Shown here: one piece after another, positions 11,112 to 19,708 of the stretch
How positions within the stretch are numbered: position 1 is the stretch's first letter
Layout: every line of letters starts with the position of its first letter
Source of the DNA: Flavobacterium profundi
GTDB taxonomy: Bacteria > Bacteroidota > Bacteroidia > Flavobacteriales > Flavobacteriaceae
Direction: 5' to 3'
DNA length: 64,000 bases
NCBI RefSeq assembly: GCF_006491645.1
Contig: NZ_VDCZ01000006.1
Coordinates: 1-64,000 of the forward strand
Program-made: the position numbers and the translations under genes
Notes under the pieces: model-generated
Databases searched by the model: none
The model's input: the letters and a program-made list of their open reading frames with translations, nothing else
Told to the model about the DNA's origin: nothing

Positions 11112-12234
11112 CCAGTACTTCTTTAGTGATTTGATAAAACAATTGAATTCCTGTTGGTATAATATCATCCGGGAAATCATAATCAGGATTGTGTAAAGCG
11201 GGTGTTGCTTCACCAGCACCTAATCCGAGCATGGCTCCTTTAAATTTTTGGGTAAACCAACCAAAATCTTCTCCAAAAGTAAAAGGAACTTCTTTTTCGA
11301 TTAGGTTATTTCCCAATGTAGTTGCAGCTTTCTTTATATACTGAACCGCTTTTGGATCATTTTCATTGGCTTGAAAGCTTTGTGTCCAGTGTATTTGGCT
11401 TTTTAAACCAAAAGAAGTAGCAATTGCATGTGTTTCATCTTCTAAATCTTCGGCTATCTTTTTCATGTTCAAATTGCTGTTACTTCTCACCGTAAAATGC
11501 ACTTCTCCATAACCTGCTGAAACTCCATAAGCTTTTTCACCCATAGTAATATGAATTGGGGTAATCAGGCAATACGCATTGGAAAATACATCTGTATTTA
11601 TTTTTGCATTAAAGTGATTGATAATTTGAGCAATTGCTAAAGCCGGATTTATCCCTTTTTCAGGTTCTCCCGCATGTGCTGTCTTTCCATTCAGTTGTAT
11701 GATTATACTATGAACTGCACAAGTAAATGTACCTTCTTTAACTACAATTTGATGTTTTGAATACCCAGGTAAATTGTGTAAAGCAAAAGCAAAATCGGGA
11801 TGGATATTTTTGAATTTAGAATCCTCCAATACATTTTTGGCTCCATTTCCTTCTTCTTCAGAGGGTTGAAACAACAATAAAACGGTCCCTTTATTTAATG
11901 GGTTTTCATATAATTCTTTTGCTAAACCACATACAATTGCCATGTGTCCGTCGTGACCACATTTATGGGAAACTCCAGAATAGACGGATTGATGTTCGAA
12001 TGTATTGATTTCGGTAATCGGTAAAGCGTCTAATTCACAACGAAACAGTACCGTTTTACCTTCTTTTTTACCTTGATATACGGCTAGAATGCCTTCACCA
12101 CCTAAATGGGTAATTACTTCATTAGGTTTATATTTTGATAAAAAATCAAGTATACGTTGTGCCGTTTTGGTTTCTTTTCCCGAAATTTCTGGATAGCGAT
12201 GTAACTCTTTTCTAAATTGAATAAGTTCTTCCAA
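11104..12234 (-). CDS. M20D-family amidohydrolase / N-acyl amino acid deacylase
   Basis: A 376-residue metallo-hydrolase of the HipO / AbgB / N-acetyl-diaminopimelate deacetylase group. Metal-binding residues are visible in CGHDGHM (C92, H94, H97) and in QPSEEEGNGA. The GKTAHAG segment belongs to the dimerisation (lid) domain, and EDFGWFTQ / ALHNPDYDF to the C-terminal catalytic half. Family members remove acyl groups from amino acids or split indole- or aminobenzoyl-amino-acid conjugates. It sits 3 nt after the GNAT gene and overlaps alr, so it probably frees an amino acid that the racemases then act on. The precise substrate is unknown. Confidence 0.85.
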   Translation of the reverse strand: MEELIQFRKELHRYPEISGKETKTAQRILDFLSKYKPNEVITHLGGEGILAVYQGKKEGKTVLFRCELDALPITEINTFEHQSVYSGVSHKCGHDGHMAIVCGLAKELYENPLNKGTVLLLFQPSEEEGNGAKNVLEDSKFKNIHPDFAFALHNLPGYSKHQIVVKEGTFTCAVHSIIIQLNGKTAHAGEPEKGINPALAIAQIINHFNAKINTDVFSNAYCLITPIHITMGEKAYGVSAGYGEVHFTVRSNSNLNMKKIAEDLEDETHAIATSFGLKSQIHWTQSFQANENDPKAVQYIKKAATTLGNNLIEKEVPFTFGEDFGWFTQKFKGAMLGLGAGEATPALHNPDYDFPDDIIPTGIQLFYQITKEVLDA

Positions 12235-12237
12235 AAC

Positions 12238-12675
12238 TTAAGATTTAGTTAAACGCATTTCCAGATATTTATTGGTAAAACCTAATTTTTCATACAAAAT
12301 TTTGGCTGGATTATCGGGTTCCACATGTAAAGCAATATCACCTTGAGCCGTTTCAATGGCTTTTTGCATCAATTGTTTGCCATAACCTTTACCACGTTGA
12401 CTGTTATCGACAGCGATGTAGACCAAAATATTTTCAGGAATAAATCCGCCCATTCCAGTATTATTTAGAATCACTACACCAACAATTTTTTCTTGGTCTA
12501 ACCCCACAATTATATTTCCTCCTTTTTCAGGATTCATAGCATAGCGAATGCATTTTAAAATGTCTTCTATTTTATCGCCATATTGTTCCAAATGTGTAAA
12601 TAAAAACTGAGCAATAGTTTGATGAGTAAATGTTTTATGTTCTCCTGTTTCTGGAGTAATTATTTTAAATTCCAT
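12238..12675 (-). CDS. GNAT-family N-acetyltransferase
   Basis: A 145-residue single-domain GNAT protein. The acetyl-CoA pyrophosphate-binding loop is QRGKGYGKQLMQKA (about residues 93-106), followed by the usual beta5 segment and a final VEPDNPAKILYEKLGF, the common GNAT C-terminal motif. It lies between the symporter (10-nt gap) and the M20 deacylase (3-nt gap). Pairing an acetylase with a deacylase suggests both act on related amino-acid substrates, but the acceptor is not predictable from sequence. Confidence 0.82.
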   Translation of the reverse strand: MEFKIITPETGEHKTFTHQTIAQFLFTHLEQYGDKIEDILKCIRYAMNPEKGGNIIVGLDQEKIVGVVILNNTGMGGFIPENILVYIAVDNSQRGKGYGKQLMQKAIETAQGDIALHVEPDNPAKILYEKLGFTNKYLEMRLTKS

Positions 12676-12685
12676 AGTTTCTTTT

Positions 12686-14140
12686 TTATATTGTTACTAA
12701 TTTTTTATGATAATAGTTGGATAAGAGTAGAAAAGTGACTAACGAAATACTAATACCAAAAATATTAGCATCTAATTCTTTAGGTAAAGTATAATTAAAC
12801 GGAAGTTTATTTTGTGATAAAATTAACCCGATAGTGGTTGAACCCCCTAATAACATACTCCAGAAAGCGGCAGTAGGATTACTTTTTTTCCAGAATAAGG
12901 CTCCTAGTACAGGAACAAATAACCCTGAAACCATAAAGGCGTAGGAGTAGAGCATTAACTCTAATACGTTTTGCATTTGCGAAGCCAATAAAATGGCAAA
13001 TACACCTACTGATAAGGTTACCAACTGTGAAACTTGAAGCATTTTTTTCTCTGTAAACTCTTTTTTGGTGAACTTTTCAATAATATCTGTTACGATATTT
13101 CCGGAAGCAGCCATCAAACAACTATCTGCAGTGGATAAGATAGCGGAAAAGTAAGAAGATAGCATTAATCCCATTAAACCTACAGGAAGAATAGTACTTA
13201 ATAAAATGGGTAATCCCATTTCGCTATCCATGGTGGTCGCATTGGCAATACCCTCAAACATTCCTTGTGTGGCAGCCACTTTGGCTAACATTCCTAAGAT
13301 AACTCCCATAAAAGCCATAATTGGCCATTCAAATAATCCAGCAATGAACCATGCTTTTTTTGCTTCCTTTTCATCTTTACAAGCATAAATGCGTTGGTAC
13401 AAAGTCATCCCAATAAACCAAATTGGAATAATCGTTACCGCCCAGTTTAGGAGTTGGTGCCAACTCACATTAGTTAGCGATAAAAATTCAGGAGCCAATG
13501 TAGATTGGATCACTTCATAACCACCTACAGCGTGATAAGCCATGGGTATACCAATAAAAACCAAGCCTGAAATTAAAATTATCCATTGAATGGTATCGGT
13601 GTAAATTACCGCTTTTAAACCACCTACAGCCGTATAAATTACTGCAATAGCTCCCATGATAAGAAGTGCCCATTGCAAATCCAAACCTGCAATAGTAGCA
13701 GAAGCTAATTTGGCTCCAGCCAAAACTTGAGAACTGGTAAAACCAATGTAACCAATGGCTGAAATAATTCCAGCTAGTAGTGCAACTCTTGGACTGTAAA
13801 AATGATTGAAAATTTGGGGGAAAGTGAAAAACTTATGCATATGGCCCAGTTTACTAACTTTAGGAATTAAGAGAACGGCACTTAGCCAAGCCCCAATTAA
13901 TCCAGTGAATAGCATCCATGAACCTGAAATTCCCATGGTAAAACCTAAGCCTCCCAAACCAATAGAAAACCCACCACCTACATCGGTTGCCACTACTGAT
14001 AAACCAATGTGCCAACTACTCATGTTGCGTCCGCTAACGTAAAAATCTTCTGAAGAGGTGTTTTTTTTGTAAAAATAAAAGCCTACACCTAGCATTACTA
14101 GCATGTAAACCACAAAGATTAAATAATCTATCGTGTGCAT
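12686..14140 (-). CDS. Sodium:solute symporter (SSS family)
   Basis: A 484-residue inner-membrane protein with about 13 hydrophobic segments and typical SSS features: an N-terminal helix MHTIDYLIFVVYMLVMLGVG, VSGRNMSSWHIGLSVVATDVGGG (Na+-site region) and VYTAVGGLKAVIYTD. Members import sugars, amino acids, sialic acids or carboxylates with Na+. It is the first gene of the operon with GNAT, M20 amidohydrolase and two racemases, so an amino-acid derivative is the most reasonable cargo (inference). A 142-nt structured leader precedes it. Confidence 0.88.
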   Translation of the reverse strand: MHTIDYLIFVVYMLVMLGVGFYFYKKNTSSEDFYVSGRNMSSWHIGLSVVATDVGGGFSIGLGGLGFTMGISGSWMLFTGLIGAWLSAVLLIPKVSKLGHMHKFFTFPQIFNHFYSPRVALLAGIISAIGYIGFTSSQVLAGAKLASATIAGLDLQWALLIMGAIAVIYTAVGGLKAVIYTDTIQWIILISGLVFIGIPMAYHAVGGYEVIQSTLAPEFLSLTNVSWHQLLNWAVTIIPIWFIGMTLYQRIYACKDEKEAKKAWFIAGLFEWPIMAFMGVILGMLAKVAATQGMFEGIANATTMDSEMGLPILLSTILPVGLMGLMLSSYFSAILSTADSCLMAASGNIVTDIIEKFTKKEFTEKKMLQVSQLVTLSVGVFAILLASQMQNVLELMLYSYAFMVSGLFVPVLGALFWKKSNPTAAFWSMLLGGSTTIGLILSQNKLPFNYTLPKELDANIFGISISLVTFLLLSNYYHKKLVTI

Positions 14141-14228
14141 TATATTCTCAATTTCAAATTTTATTGCCTGTATAGGATTTTCCTAAGGCTTGATGTAGTC
14201 TTAACTACAAATCGAACGATTAAAAAGA

Positions 14229-14250
14229 AAGATTCTACATATAGAATCTT
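14229..14250 (-). terminator. Hairpin in the leader of the symporter operon
   Basis: AAGATTCTA (14229-14237) and TAGAATCTT (14242-14250) form a perfect 9-bp stem with a 4-nt loop. On the minus strand it is followed by TCTTTTTAATCG, so it could terminate or attenuate transcription before the symporter gene. Confidence 0.5.
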
Positions 14251-14288
14251 AATAGATGTTTATACGAAATAAACAAAATCACAAAGTG

Positions 14289-14296
14289 CAAAGGTA
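14289..14296 (-). promoter_or_regulatory. -7 element for the symporter/racemase operon
   Basis: The minus strand reads TACCTTTG, an exact TAnnTTTG, about 150 nt before the symporter ATG. This places a leader of roughly 142 nt with two or more hairpins in front of the operon. No matching -33 box was found. Confidence 0.5.
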
Positions 14297-14482
14297 CAAA
14301 AAAGGAATGGGAATGCCTAATTTGGGGTTAAGTAGTTAGTTGTTAGTGGTTAGTTGAAAACGTGCAACTCCCTGAGATAAGTTGATTGCAAAAGTACATT
14401 TATATGAAAACTATTTTAAAAATGGACCACTTTGCTTAGGTATTGATACTAAAGAAAAGACAACCTGACAATACATAATAAA

Positions 14483-14511
14483 AATTCCTATTATATTTCA
14501 TAATAGGAATT
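14483..14511 (-). terminator. Terminator of the 14555-15238 gene
   Basis: AATTCCTATTA (14483-14493) pairs perfectly with TAATAGGAATT (14501-14511), 11 bp with a 7-nt loop, followed on the minus strand by TTTATTATG. It lies 44 nt past the stop of the minus-strand gene. Confidence 0.65.
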
Positions 14512-14554
14512 GAATTTGCAAACACTTTTGTTTACTAAAAAAACACGGTAAAGC

Positions 14555-15238
14555 TTAATATTTCTCTTTTTGAAAACCCCAATCTCTTAATTCTTGTTTG
14601 TATGTATCAGGATAATTGGCTTTTATAGTATGAATAATAGCATTTAAACCTTTATTTAGATTTTTCTTTAAGATGTTTTTATCGCCTACTTTAACCGAAA
14701 CCTGACCATCTGTTGTGGTGGCTTCTTTTACTAAAACACTATATTGTTGTTGTAAGGAAGTCCAGAAAGCCAATCCAAATTCTTTGTCTTCAAATCCGTG
14801 CTCTGTTAGTGCGCTAATCATTAATTTCAAAGCTTCCACTCTTTTGTTTTTATCTGTTGGTAACAGGTAGCGATTGCCTTTGTGTTCAATACCAAAAGTT
14901 GCATAATAGCTGGCACTGTTTTCTTTTTTATATTTTTCAGTAATATAACCCTTTACATAGGACAAATGCGTATCCATTGTTTTTTCTAAGGTATCTAAAG
15001 TTTGTGTAATTTGTGGTCGCGTAGCCCCTTTTGATAATCTAATGGATAATGTGTTGTTGTAACTCGTTGCATCCGCCTGAAATTGTGCAACCGTTAACCA
15101 TTTTAATGCTAGCCAACTAGAAGCTGCCCATTTTTCACTTACTGTTGTAATAACATTACCGAAGTTAATATCGGCTACTGGAACGTTTCTAGTTTTACTA
15201 GGTTTTTCATTTTTGAAATTGTTTGCATTTGTTTCCAT
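14555..15238 (-). CDS. Uncharacterised cytoplasmic protein
   Basis: A 227-residue protein with no signal peptide or membrane segment. I do not recognise a family. It starts with a low-complexity polar tail (METNANNFKNEKPSKTRN), then a mixed helical region rich in Thr, Lys and Tyr. Notable conserved-looking segments are AASSWLALKWLTVAQFQADA near residues 38-57 and ANYPDTYKQELRDWGFQKEKY at the C-terminus. Codon use resembles its neighbours. It is monocistronic with its own terminator, next to a tandem repeat array. Function unknown. Confidence 0.65.
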   Translation of the reverse strand: METNANNFKNEKPSKTRNVPVADINFGNVITTVSEKWAASSWLALKWLTVAQFQADATSYNNTLSIRLSKGATRPQITQTLDTLEKTMDTHLSYVKGYITEKYKKENSASYYATFGIEHKGNRYLLPTDKNKRVEALKLMISALTEHGFEDKEFGLAFWTSLQQQYSVLVKEATTTDGQVSVKVGDKNILKKNLNKGLNAIIHTIKANYPDTYKQELRDWGFQKEKY

Positions 15239-15386
15239 AATTACTGCATTTAATTTTAAGTTAACATACTACTAAGTTATAATTTGGAATATTAACAATA
15301 ACAATGCCAAAAGGCTATTTAAAATTGCCTCAAAAAATTAGAGTAGGATAGAAGAAAGTAGCCGCTGTGACTGTTTGTATAAAACC

Positions 15387-15623
15387 CTAAAAAAAAGCAG
15401 GTGTAGTCGCTACTAAAACACTGCGTTTAGTGTAGGTAGCAGGTGCAGTTGGTATTAAAACACTGCGTTTCGTGTAGGTAGCAGCTGTAGTTGGTACTAA
15501 CACAATGCGTTTGGTGTTGGTAGCAGGTGTAGTTGGTAGTAAAATAGTGCGATTGGAGTAGGTTACAGGTGTATAGTGTGTTGTTACACTTTGTTGAAGA
15601 GGAGTATAGACTTTGGTAGTTTG
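15387..15623 (-). pseudogene. Stop-free frame through the 42-bp repeats, no start codon
   Basis: On the minus strand, one frame stays open for 78 codons, from just after a TAA (15624-15626) to a TAG (15387-15389), through all four 42-bp units. It encodes 14-residue repeats of the type TYTKRSVLVPTTPA. There is no in-frame ATG before the repeats; only an internal GTG occurs. The other frames carry stops in most units. This is either a decayed gene for a repetitive Thr/Pro-rich peptide or a non-coding array that happens to stay open. Confidence 0.3.
15397..15564. repeat. 42-bp tandem repeat, four copies plus a partial fifth
   Basis: Four contiguous 42-bp units start at 15397, 15439, 15481 and 15523; each begins GCAGSTGYAGT and carries a (C/A/G)TGCG(T/A)TT core. 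A partial unit (ACAGGTGTA) follows at 15565. Copies differ by several substitutions but no indels. No spacers separate them, so it is not a CRISPR array. The rest of the 15239-15688 gap shows no other feature. Confidence 0.85.
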
Positions 15624-15688
15624 TTATATTGTTTAAAGTTAGGAGACTTTGTACGTTAAAGTAACAAAAGGGAATGAAAATGCTTGAT

Positions 15689-16543
15689 TTACTGATTGAT
15701 AGAGTGAACGTTTTTTTTAATTGGTTCTGGATATAATATAGTAGTTTCAGTAAGCTTTTGAATTATTGTATCTATTTCGGCTATAATTTTTGGATAATTT
15801 TCAATTGTAAATTCACCTTCAGTTATTACTTTTTTAATTAGGTCATCTTTTATACCTATTAGGCTAATTTTATAACTTTTGTTTATTGTATTATTTTTAG
15901 CTAATTCTAATAGTGAAGAAAAAGAAATATTTTTTTCTTTTGAAGATAGTTCTAATTGTAAATTAATTCCAGAACCCCTAGTTATTTTTGTTACGATATT
16001 GTTTAGAGTATCATTTTCTTCTTTTAGTAAAAGAAATTTATAGTTTAAAATTAGATTTTTACTATTTACTAAAAATAATTTATCATTTACTTTGTTTATT
16101 GGTTGATTTGCAACTAAAAAAACTTTACTCTTTAATTCAAAATCTTCTATTTTTTTTGGTTTTTCTGAATTTACATTTTTTAAATCCAAATCAAGAGTAG
16201 AATGTATAATTTCAAAATTTTCTTCACTTATGTTTAAATCTAAAAAGTAATTTTTGTATAAATCAGATAAAAGATGAATCTTTTTTTCTGTTGCTATTGT
16301 TTTAAAGGTATTTTCTAAATCTATGAATAAAGCTTCTACATCTTTTTTTGTATTATCAATGTCCGCTTTTATAAGTTCATTTTCTTTGCTTAATGTATCC
16401 AATTCTTTTATTCTTTCCTGAATATCTTTATTTAGTTGTTTATTTTCTCTTTTTAGTTGCTCATTATTTTTTTTCAATTCCTCATAAGATTGAGAATAAC
16501 TAGATATAGAAACAAAAAGTAGTATTATGTAATAGAATTTCAT
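15689..16543 (-). CDS. Exported coiled-coil protein, uncharacterised
   Basis: The ATG at 16543 starts a signal peptide (MKFYYIILLFVSISSYSQ). A strong heptad-type coiled coil follows over residues about 19-80 (YEELKKNNEQLKRENKQLNK...IKELDTLSKENELIKADIDN). The C-terminal two thirds is Asn/Lys/Leu-rich and unrecognised, with segments TETTILYPEPIKKN near the end. An upstream ATG at 16573 would add ten residues in front of the signal peptide. It is divergent from comM, with 130 nt between the starts. Probably periplasmic; function unknown. Confidence 0.6.
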   Translation of the reverse strand: MKFYYIILLFVSISSYSQSYEELKKNNEQLKRENKQLNKDIQERIKELDTLSKENELIKADIDNTKKDVEALFIDLENTFKTIATEKKIHLLSDLYKNYFLDLNISEENFEIIHSTLDLDLKNVNSEKPKKIEDFELKSKVFLVANQPINKVNDKLFLVNSKNLILNYKFLLLKEENDTLNNIVTKITRGSGINLQLELSSKEKNISFSSLLELAKNNTINKSYKISLIGIKDDLIKKVITEGEFTIENYPKIIAEIDTIIQKLTETTILYPEPIKKNVHSINQ

Positions 16544-16631
16544 TTTTAGAAGAATTTTTATGATTATTTTCAAATATATTTCGAAAATGTAAGAGTTACA
16601 ATGTTTTTCTATAGTAGAATTCTTTTTTTAA

Positions 16632-16639
16632 TATATTTG
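16632..16639 (+). promoter_or_regulatory. -7 element of comM
   Basis: TATATTTG, an exact TAnnTTTG, 34 nt before the comM ATG at 16674. Confidence 0.6.
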
Positions 16640-16673
16640 TATCTATTATAAGCCAAAATTAAAAGTATACGCC

Positions 16674-18209
16674 ATGTTAGTAAAAGTATTCGGTAGTGCC
16701 GTTTTCGGTGTCGAAGCTACCACGATTACCGTTGAGGTAAATATTGATAAAGGAATAGGCTACCACTTGGTAGGATTACCCGATTCTGCGATAAAAGAAA
16801 GTAGTTACCGCATAGCTGCAGCTCTAAAAAACAACAATTACTCCTTACCTGGAAAAAAGATTACCATTAATATGGCACCTGCCGATTTGCGTAAGGAAGG
16901 CTCTGCCTATGATTTAACCTTAACTGTAGGTATTTTAGCTGCTTCTGGACAAATAAAAACAGATTTAATTACCGATTATATCATTATGGGAGAACTCTCG
17001 CTTGATGGTGGTTTACAGCCCATAAAAGGGGCTTTGTCTATTGCGATTAAGGCCAAAGAAGAAGGGTTTAAAGGTGTTATTTTGCCCATACAAAATGTAA
17101 AAGAAGCGGCGGTTGTAGATGGAATAGCAGTGTATGGTGTGGAAAATGTAGTACAAGTGATTGATTTTTTCGATGGAAAAGAAGGTTTGTTACCTACTGT
17201 AATTGATTGTCAGGAAGAATTTCATAAAACTTTAGCTTTCCCCGAATTTGATTTTTCAGATGTTAAAGGGCAAGAAAGTATCAAAAGATGTATGGAAATT
17301 GCGGCGGCTGGTGGTCATAATATTATTTTAATTGGTCCGCCTGGTTCAGGAAAAACGATGCTTGCGAAACGATTGCCTAGTATTTTGCCACCTATGAGTA
17401 TGCAAGAAGCTTTGGAAACGACAAAAATTCATTCCGTAGCTGGAAAAGTAAAAGAAACAGGTTTGTTAACCCAAAGACCTTTTCGTTCGCCTCATCATAG
17501 TGCCAGTTCGGTTTCTTTAGTAGGTGGAGGAAGTTATCCGCAACCTGGTGAAATTTCTTTGGCACATAATGGCGTATTGTTCTTAGATGAATTACCCGAA
17601 TTTAAACGAGAGGTTTTAGAAGTAATGCGACAACCTTTAGAAGATAGAGAAGTCACTATTTCGAGAGCTAAATTTACCATTACGTATCCGTCTTCTTTTA
17701 TGTTAGTTGCCAGTATGAATCCGAGTCCGGGTGGTTATTTTAATGATCCGGATGCTCCAGTAGCAACAAATCCAGTAGAAATGCAACGTTATTTGAGTAA
17801 GATTTCTGGACCTTTATTGGATCGAATTGATATTCATATTGAAGTAACTCCCGTTCCATTTGAAAAACTATCCGATACAAGAAAAGCAGAAAGCAGTTCA
17901 GAAATTAGAACGAGAGTTACACGAGCGAGAACGATTCAAACAGAACGTTTTCAAGAGTATACACATATACATTATAATGCGCAATTGAGTAGTAAATTAA
18001 TTCGGATGTATTGTGTTTTAGATGAGGTGTCGTTGCAACTTTTAAAAACAGCTATGGAACGATTGAATTTATCAGCAAGAGCTTATGATCGCATTTTAAA
18101 GGTGGCTCGAACTATTGCTGATTTAGATGCTTCTGAAAGTATACAATCCCACCATATAGCGGAAGCCATTCAATATCGAAGTTTAGATCGAGAAGGCTGG
18201 TTAGGGTAA
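16674..18209 (+). CDS. comM: YifB/ComM-family Mg-chelatase-like AAA+ ATPase
   Basis: A 511-residue protein with the full YifB layout: an N-terminal Lon-like S5-fold domain ([22 protein letters not shown]...[15 protein letters not shown]), a central AAA+ module with Walker A GPPGSGKT at residues 221-228 and Walker [11 protein letters not shown], and the C-terminal Mg-chelatase-type domain ([20 protein letters not shown]). ComM is a helicase that promotes branch migration during natural transformation in gamma-proteobacteria; in Flavobacteriia the same role is only inferred. It is a single-gene unit with its own promoter. Confidence 0.93.
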   Translation: MLVKVFGSAVFGVEATTITVEVNIDKGIGYHLVGLPDSAIKESSYRIAAALKNNNYSLPGKKITINMAPADLRKEGSAYDLTLTVGILAASGQIKTDLITDYIIMGELSLDGGLQPIKGALSIAIKAKEEGFKGVILPIQNVKEAAVVDGIAVYGVENVVQVIDFFDGKEGLLPTVIDCQEEFHKTLAFPEFDFSDVKGQESIKRCMEIAAAGGHNIILIGPPGSGKTMLAKRLPSILPPMSMQEALETTKIHSVAGKVKETGLLTQRPFRSPHHSASSVSLVGGGSYPQPGEISLAHNGVLFLDELPEFKREVLEVMRQPLEDREVTISRAKFTITYPSSFMLVASMNPSPGGYFNDPDAPVATNPVEMQRYLSKISGPLLDRIDIHIEVTPVPFEKLSDTRKAESSSEIRTRVTRARTIQTERFQEYTHIHYNAQLSSKLIRMYCVLDEVSLQLLKTAMERLNLSARAYDRILKVARTIADLDASESIQSHHIAEAIQYRSLDREGWLG

Positions 18210-18431
18210 TTTAATTTACATAAGACAATAGCCATTTTAGCATTCGTTTTTAGAACGCTATTTATTGCATTAAATAAAATTTAAAAGTGTTTAAAATTAC
18301 TTTTTGGGTTAATAACAGTAATTTTTAAGAATTGCTTTCAAGAGCGCAACTTTGTATTTGCGACTTTATTATTTTCTAAAGCGCAGAAAAAGGGATTGGA
18401 TAATTACCGAATTGGGTAAATTGGGTTTTGT

Positions 18432-18674
18432 TTAAGCGGTTTGACGTTGATGTCTTCTGTGGCAAAAATCCATTACAGTAACATTTACATCTTTTAATTC
18501 TGGAGTTAGAATACTTTTTACGCCTTTATAGTTGTTTGTTAACTCTAAACCGCAACATTTGCATTGGTATTCTTTGATGTATTCGGTTACATTCTTGGTA
18601 GTCAATAATTTATGGCCAAACACTTTGCACTTAACTTCTTTGGCGAAGTGGAAGCCTTGTAGTAGTATATTCAT
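18432..18674 (-). CDS. Small zinc-ribbon-like protein (DUF1660-like)
   Basis: An 80-residue protein common in Flavobacteriaceae. It has a CxVFGH motif (KCKVFGHKL) followed about 20 residues later by a CKCC pair (EYQCKCCGLELTN), the pattern of DUF1660 proteins, which are often found in prophages. Here no phage genes are nearby. The cysteines suggest a metal-binding fold. The reverse-strand frame over the same bases is less convincing. Function unknown. Confidence 0.6.
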   Translation of the reverse strand: MNILLQGFHFAKEVKCKVFGHKLLTTKNVTEYIKEYQCKCCGLELTNNYKGVKSILTPELKDVNVTVMDFCHRRHQRQTA

Positions 18675-18969
18675 AATCAGAGTTTTAGTTTATTTTGCTA
18701 AAGTAATAAAAAAATCGACAAAAGCAATAAAAAATCCGATAAAATGTATTTTTATACAAAAATAATACTATTATTGTGTTAAAAAGAAGTAGTGAAAATG
18801 TTATGAAACCAATAAATATAAGCGTTGAGGCTTTTTTTTAATCTTTTATAATAATTAGAAAATAATTATATTTTTATTAATTCGTTTTGTTATTTTGGTG
18901 AACAAATGTTAAAAAATAAAGATATTTTAATCAAATTAAGAATTATGATTGATTAAAAAAATGTAGAAA
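18675..18969. other. A+T-rich gap between the small zinc-ribbon gene and the M50 protease
   Basis: Nearly 300 bp of very A+T-rich sequence with no coding frame, hairpin of note or RNA gene that I can recognise. Confidence 0.5.
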
Positions 18970-19659
18970 TTATTTTTTTTGATGCCTATATATGTATTGA
19001 AAAGTATAAAACAGAAGTAATAATGCAATTAGCATCCAAAATATACCTACTATCCTGCTTGGAATGCCTGTTAGATTTGCAATTTGTTGGGCGTCACTAA
19101 CTTGGTTCGTTAAAGGGAAAAGTACATCTTCTTTAATATCAATTATAACATATACACAAGATGTAATGCCTATAAATTTTAAAAATAAATCATGAAAAAG
19201 AGGTTGTCCATATTTAAAAGCTAGCATCATGAAAAACCCAAAACCTAAAGTAATTGCGGTACCAAATAATTCACCCGATTGCAATACAAAATAAGAAAGT
19301 AGTAGCAAAATGATACCTATTATTAAAGTAATGTATTTGTCTTTTATAGATTTAATTGCGGCTAATAAAATTAAAATACCACCAATTAAACTGCCTAAAT
19401 AACCGGCACTAGCTGTCATGAATTGCCCCCAGAAGCCAGCTTTTATTTGATATTCGCAATAACCTCCTATCTGAGAATCAATTTGGATTTGAAGAATTTT
19501 TCCACCAAGAAGAAGTGCCATTAATCCATGACTCATTTCATGAAGCATCACCACAAAAAGTTTGATAGGGTAGATAAGTAAAGTATTCCAAAAGATAAAA
19601 GCAATTAAAAGCATCCCAATTAAATAAAGAATTGTATGGCTTCTGCTTTTGAAATTCAT
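18970..19659 (-). CDS. M50-type membrane metallopeptidase
   Basis: A 229-residue integral membrane protein with about six hydrophobic segments. The zinc motif HEMSH (H40-E41-x-x-H44) lies in a membrane helix as in site-2 protease relatives: VVMLHEMSHGLMALLLGGKI, and GGYCEYQI follows in the position typical of the M50B group. Such proteins cleave substrates within or near the membrane; many small stand-alone members have unknown targets. It follows the lipoprotein gene by 49 nt on the same strand and may be co-transcribed with it. Confidence 0.75.
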   Translation of the reverse strand: MNFKSRSHTILYLIGMLLIAFIFWNTLLIYPIKLFVVMLHEMSHGLMALLLGGKILQIQIDSQIGGYCEYQIKAGFWGQFMTASAGYLGSLIGGILILLAAIKSIKDKYITLIIGIILLLLSYFVLQSGELFGTAITLGFGFFMMLAFKYGQPLFHDLFLKFIGITSCVYVIIDIKEDVLFPLTNQVSDAQQIANLTGIPSRIVGIFWMLIALLLLFYTFQYIYRHQKK

Positions 19660-19708
19660 AGTAGTATATTTGTAGCTTTAATATTAATGAATGTTTATTT
19701 GTCAGAAA

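Larger units (their letters stand above)
14141..14554 (-). other. Structured leader and intergenic region upstream of the symporter operon
   Basis: The gap holds a -7 element (14289-14296, minus), a 9-bp hairpin (14229-14250), a 6-bp hairpin (TGTAGT 14194-14199 / ACTACA 14204-14209) and the terminator of the next gene (14483-14511). A short stretch near 14331-14354 repeats TTAGTTG/TTAGTGG units. No coding frame was seen. Confidence 0.5.

Noticed and set aside
11112..11219. N-terminal extension of alanine racemase
   Set aside because: The extra residues lie in the upstream deacylase gene and do not resemble Alr; MHKNSVIEIS at 11111 is the family N-terminus.
14331..14354. TTAGTTG/TTAGTGG short repeats as a mobile element end
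   Set aside because: Too short and imperfect, with no transposase or inverted partner nearby.
15397..15575. Possible CRISPR array
   Set aside because: The 42-bp units are contiguous without unique spacers, diverge from each other, and no cas gene is nearby.
18432..18674. Prophage remnant, because DUF1660-like proteins occur in phages
   Set aside because: No integrase, structural gene, attachment repeat or change of codon use was seen around it.
18532..18765. Plus-strand frame opposite the small zinc-ribbon gene
   Set aside because: Composition is that of a shadow frame; the minus-strand reading has conserved CxxxGH and CKCC motifs and a sensible start.
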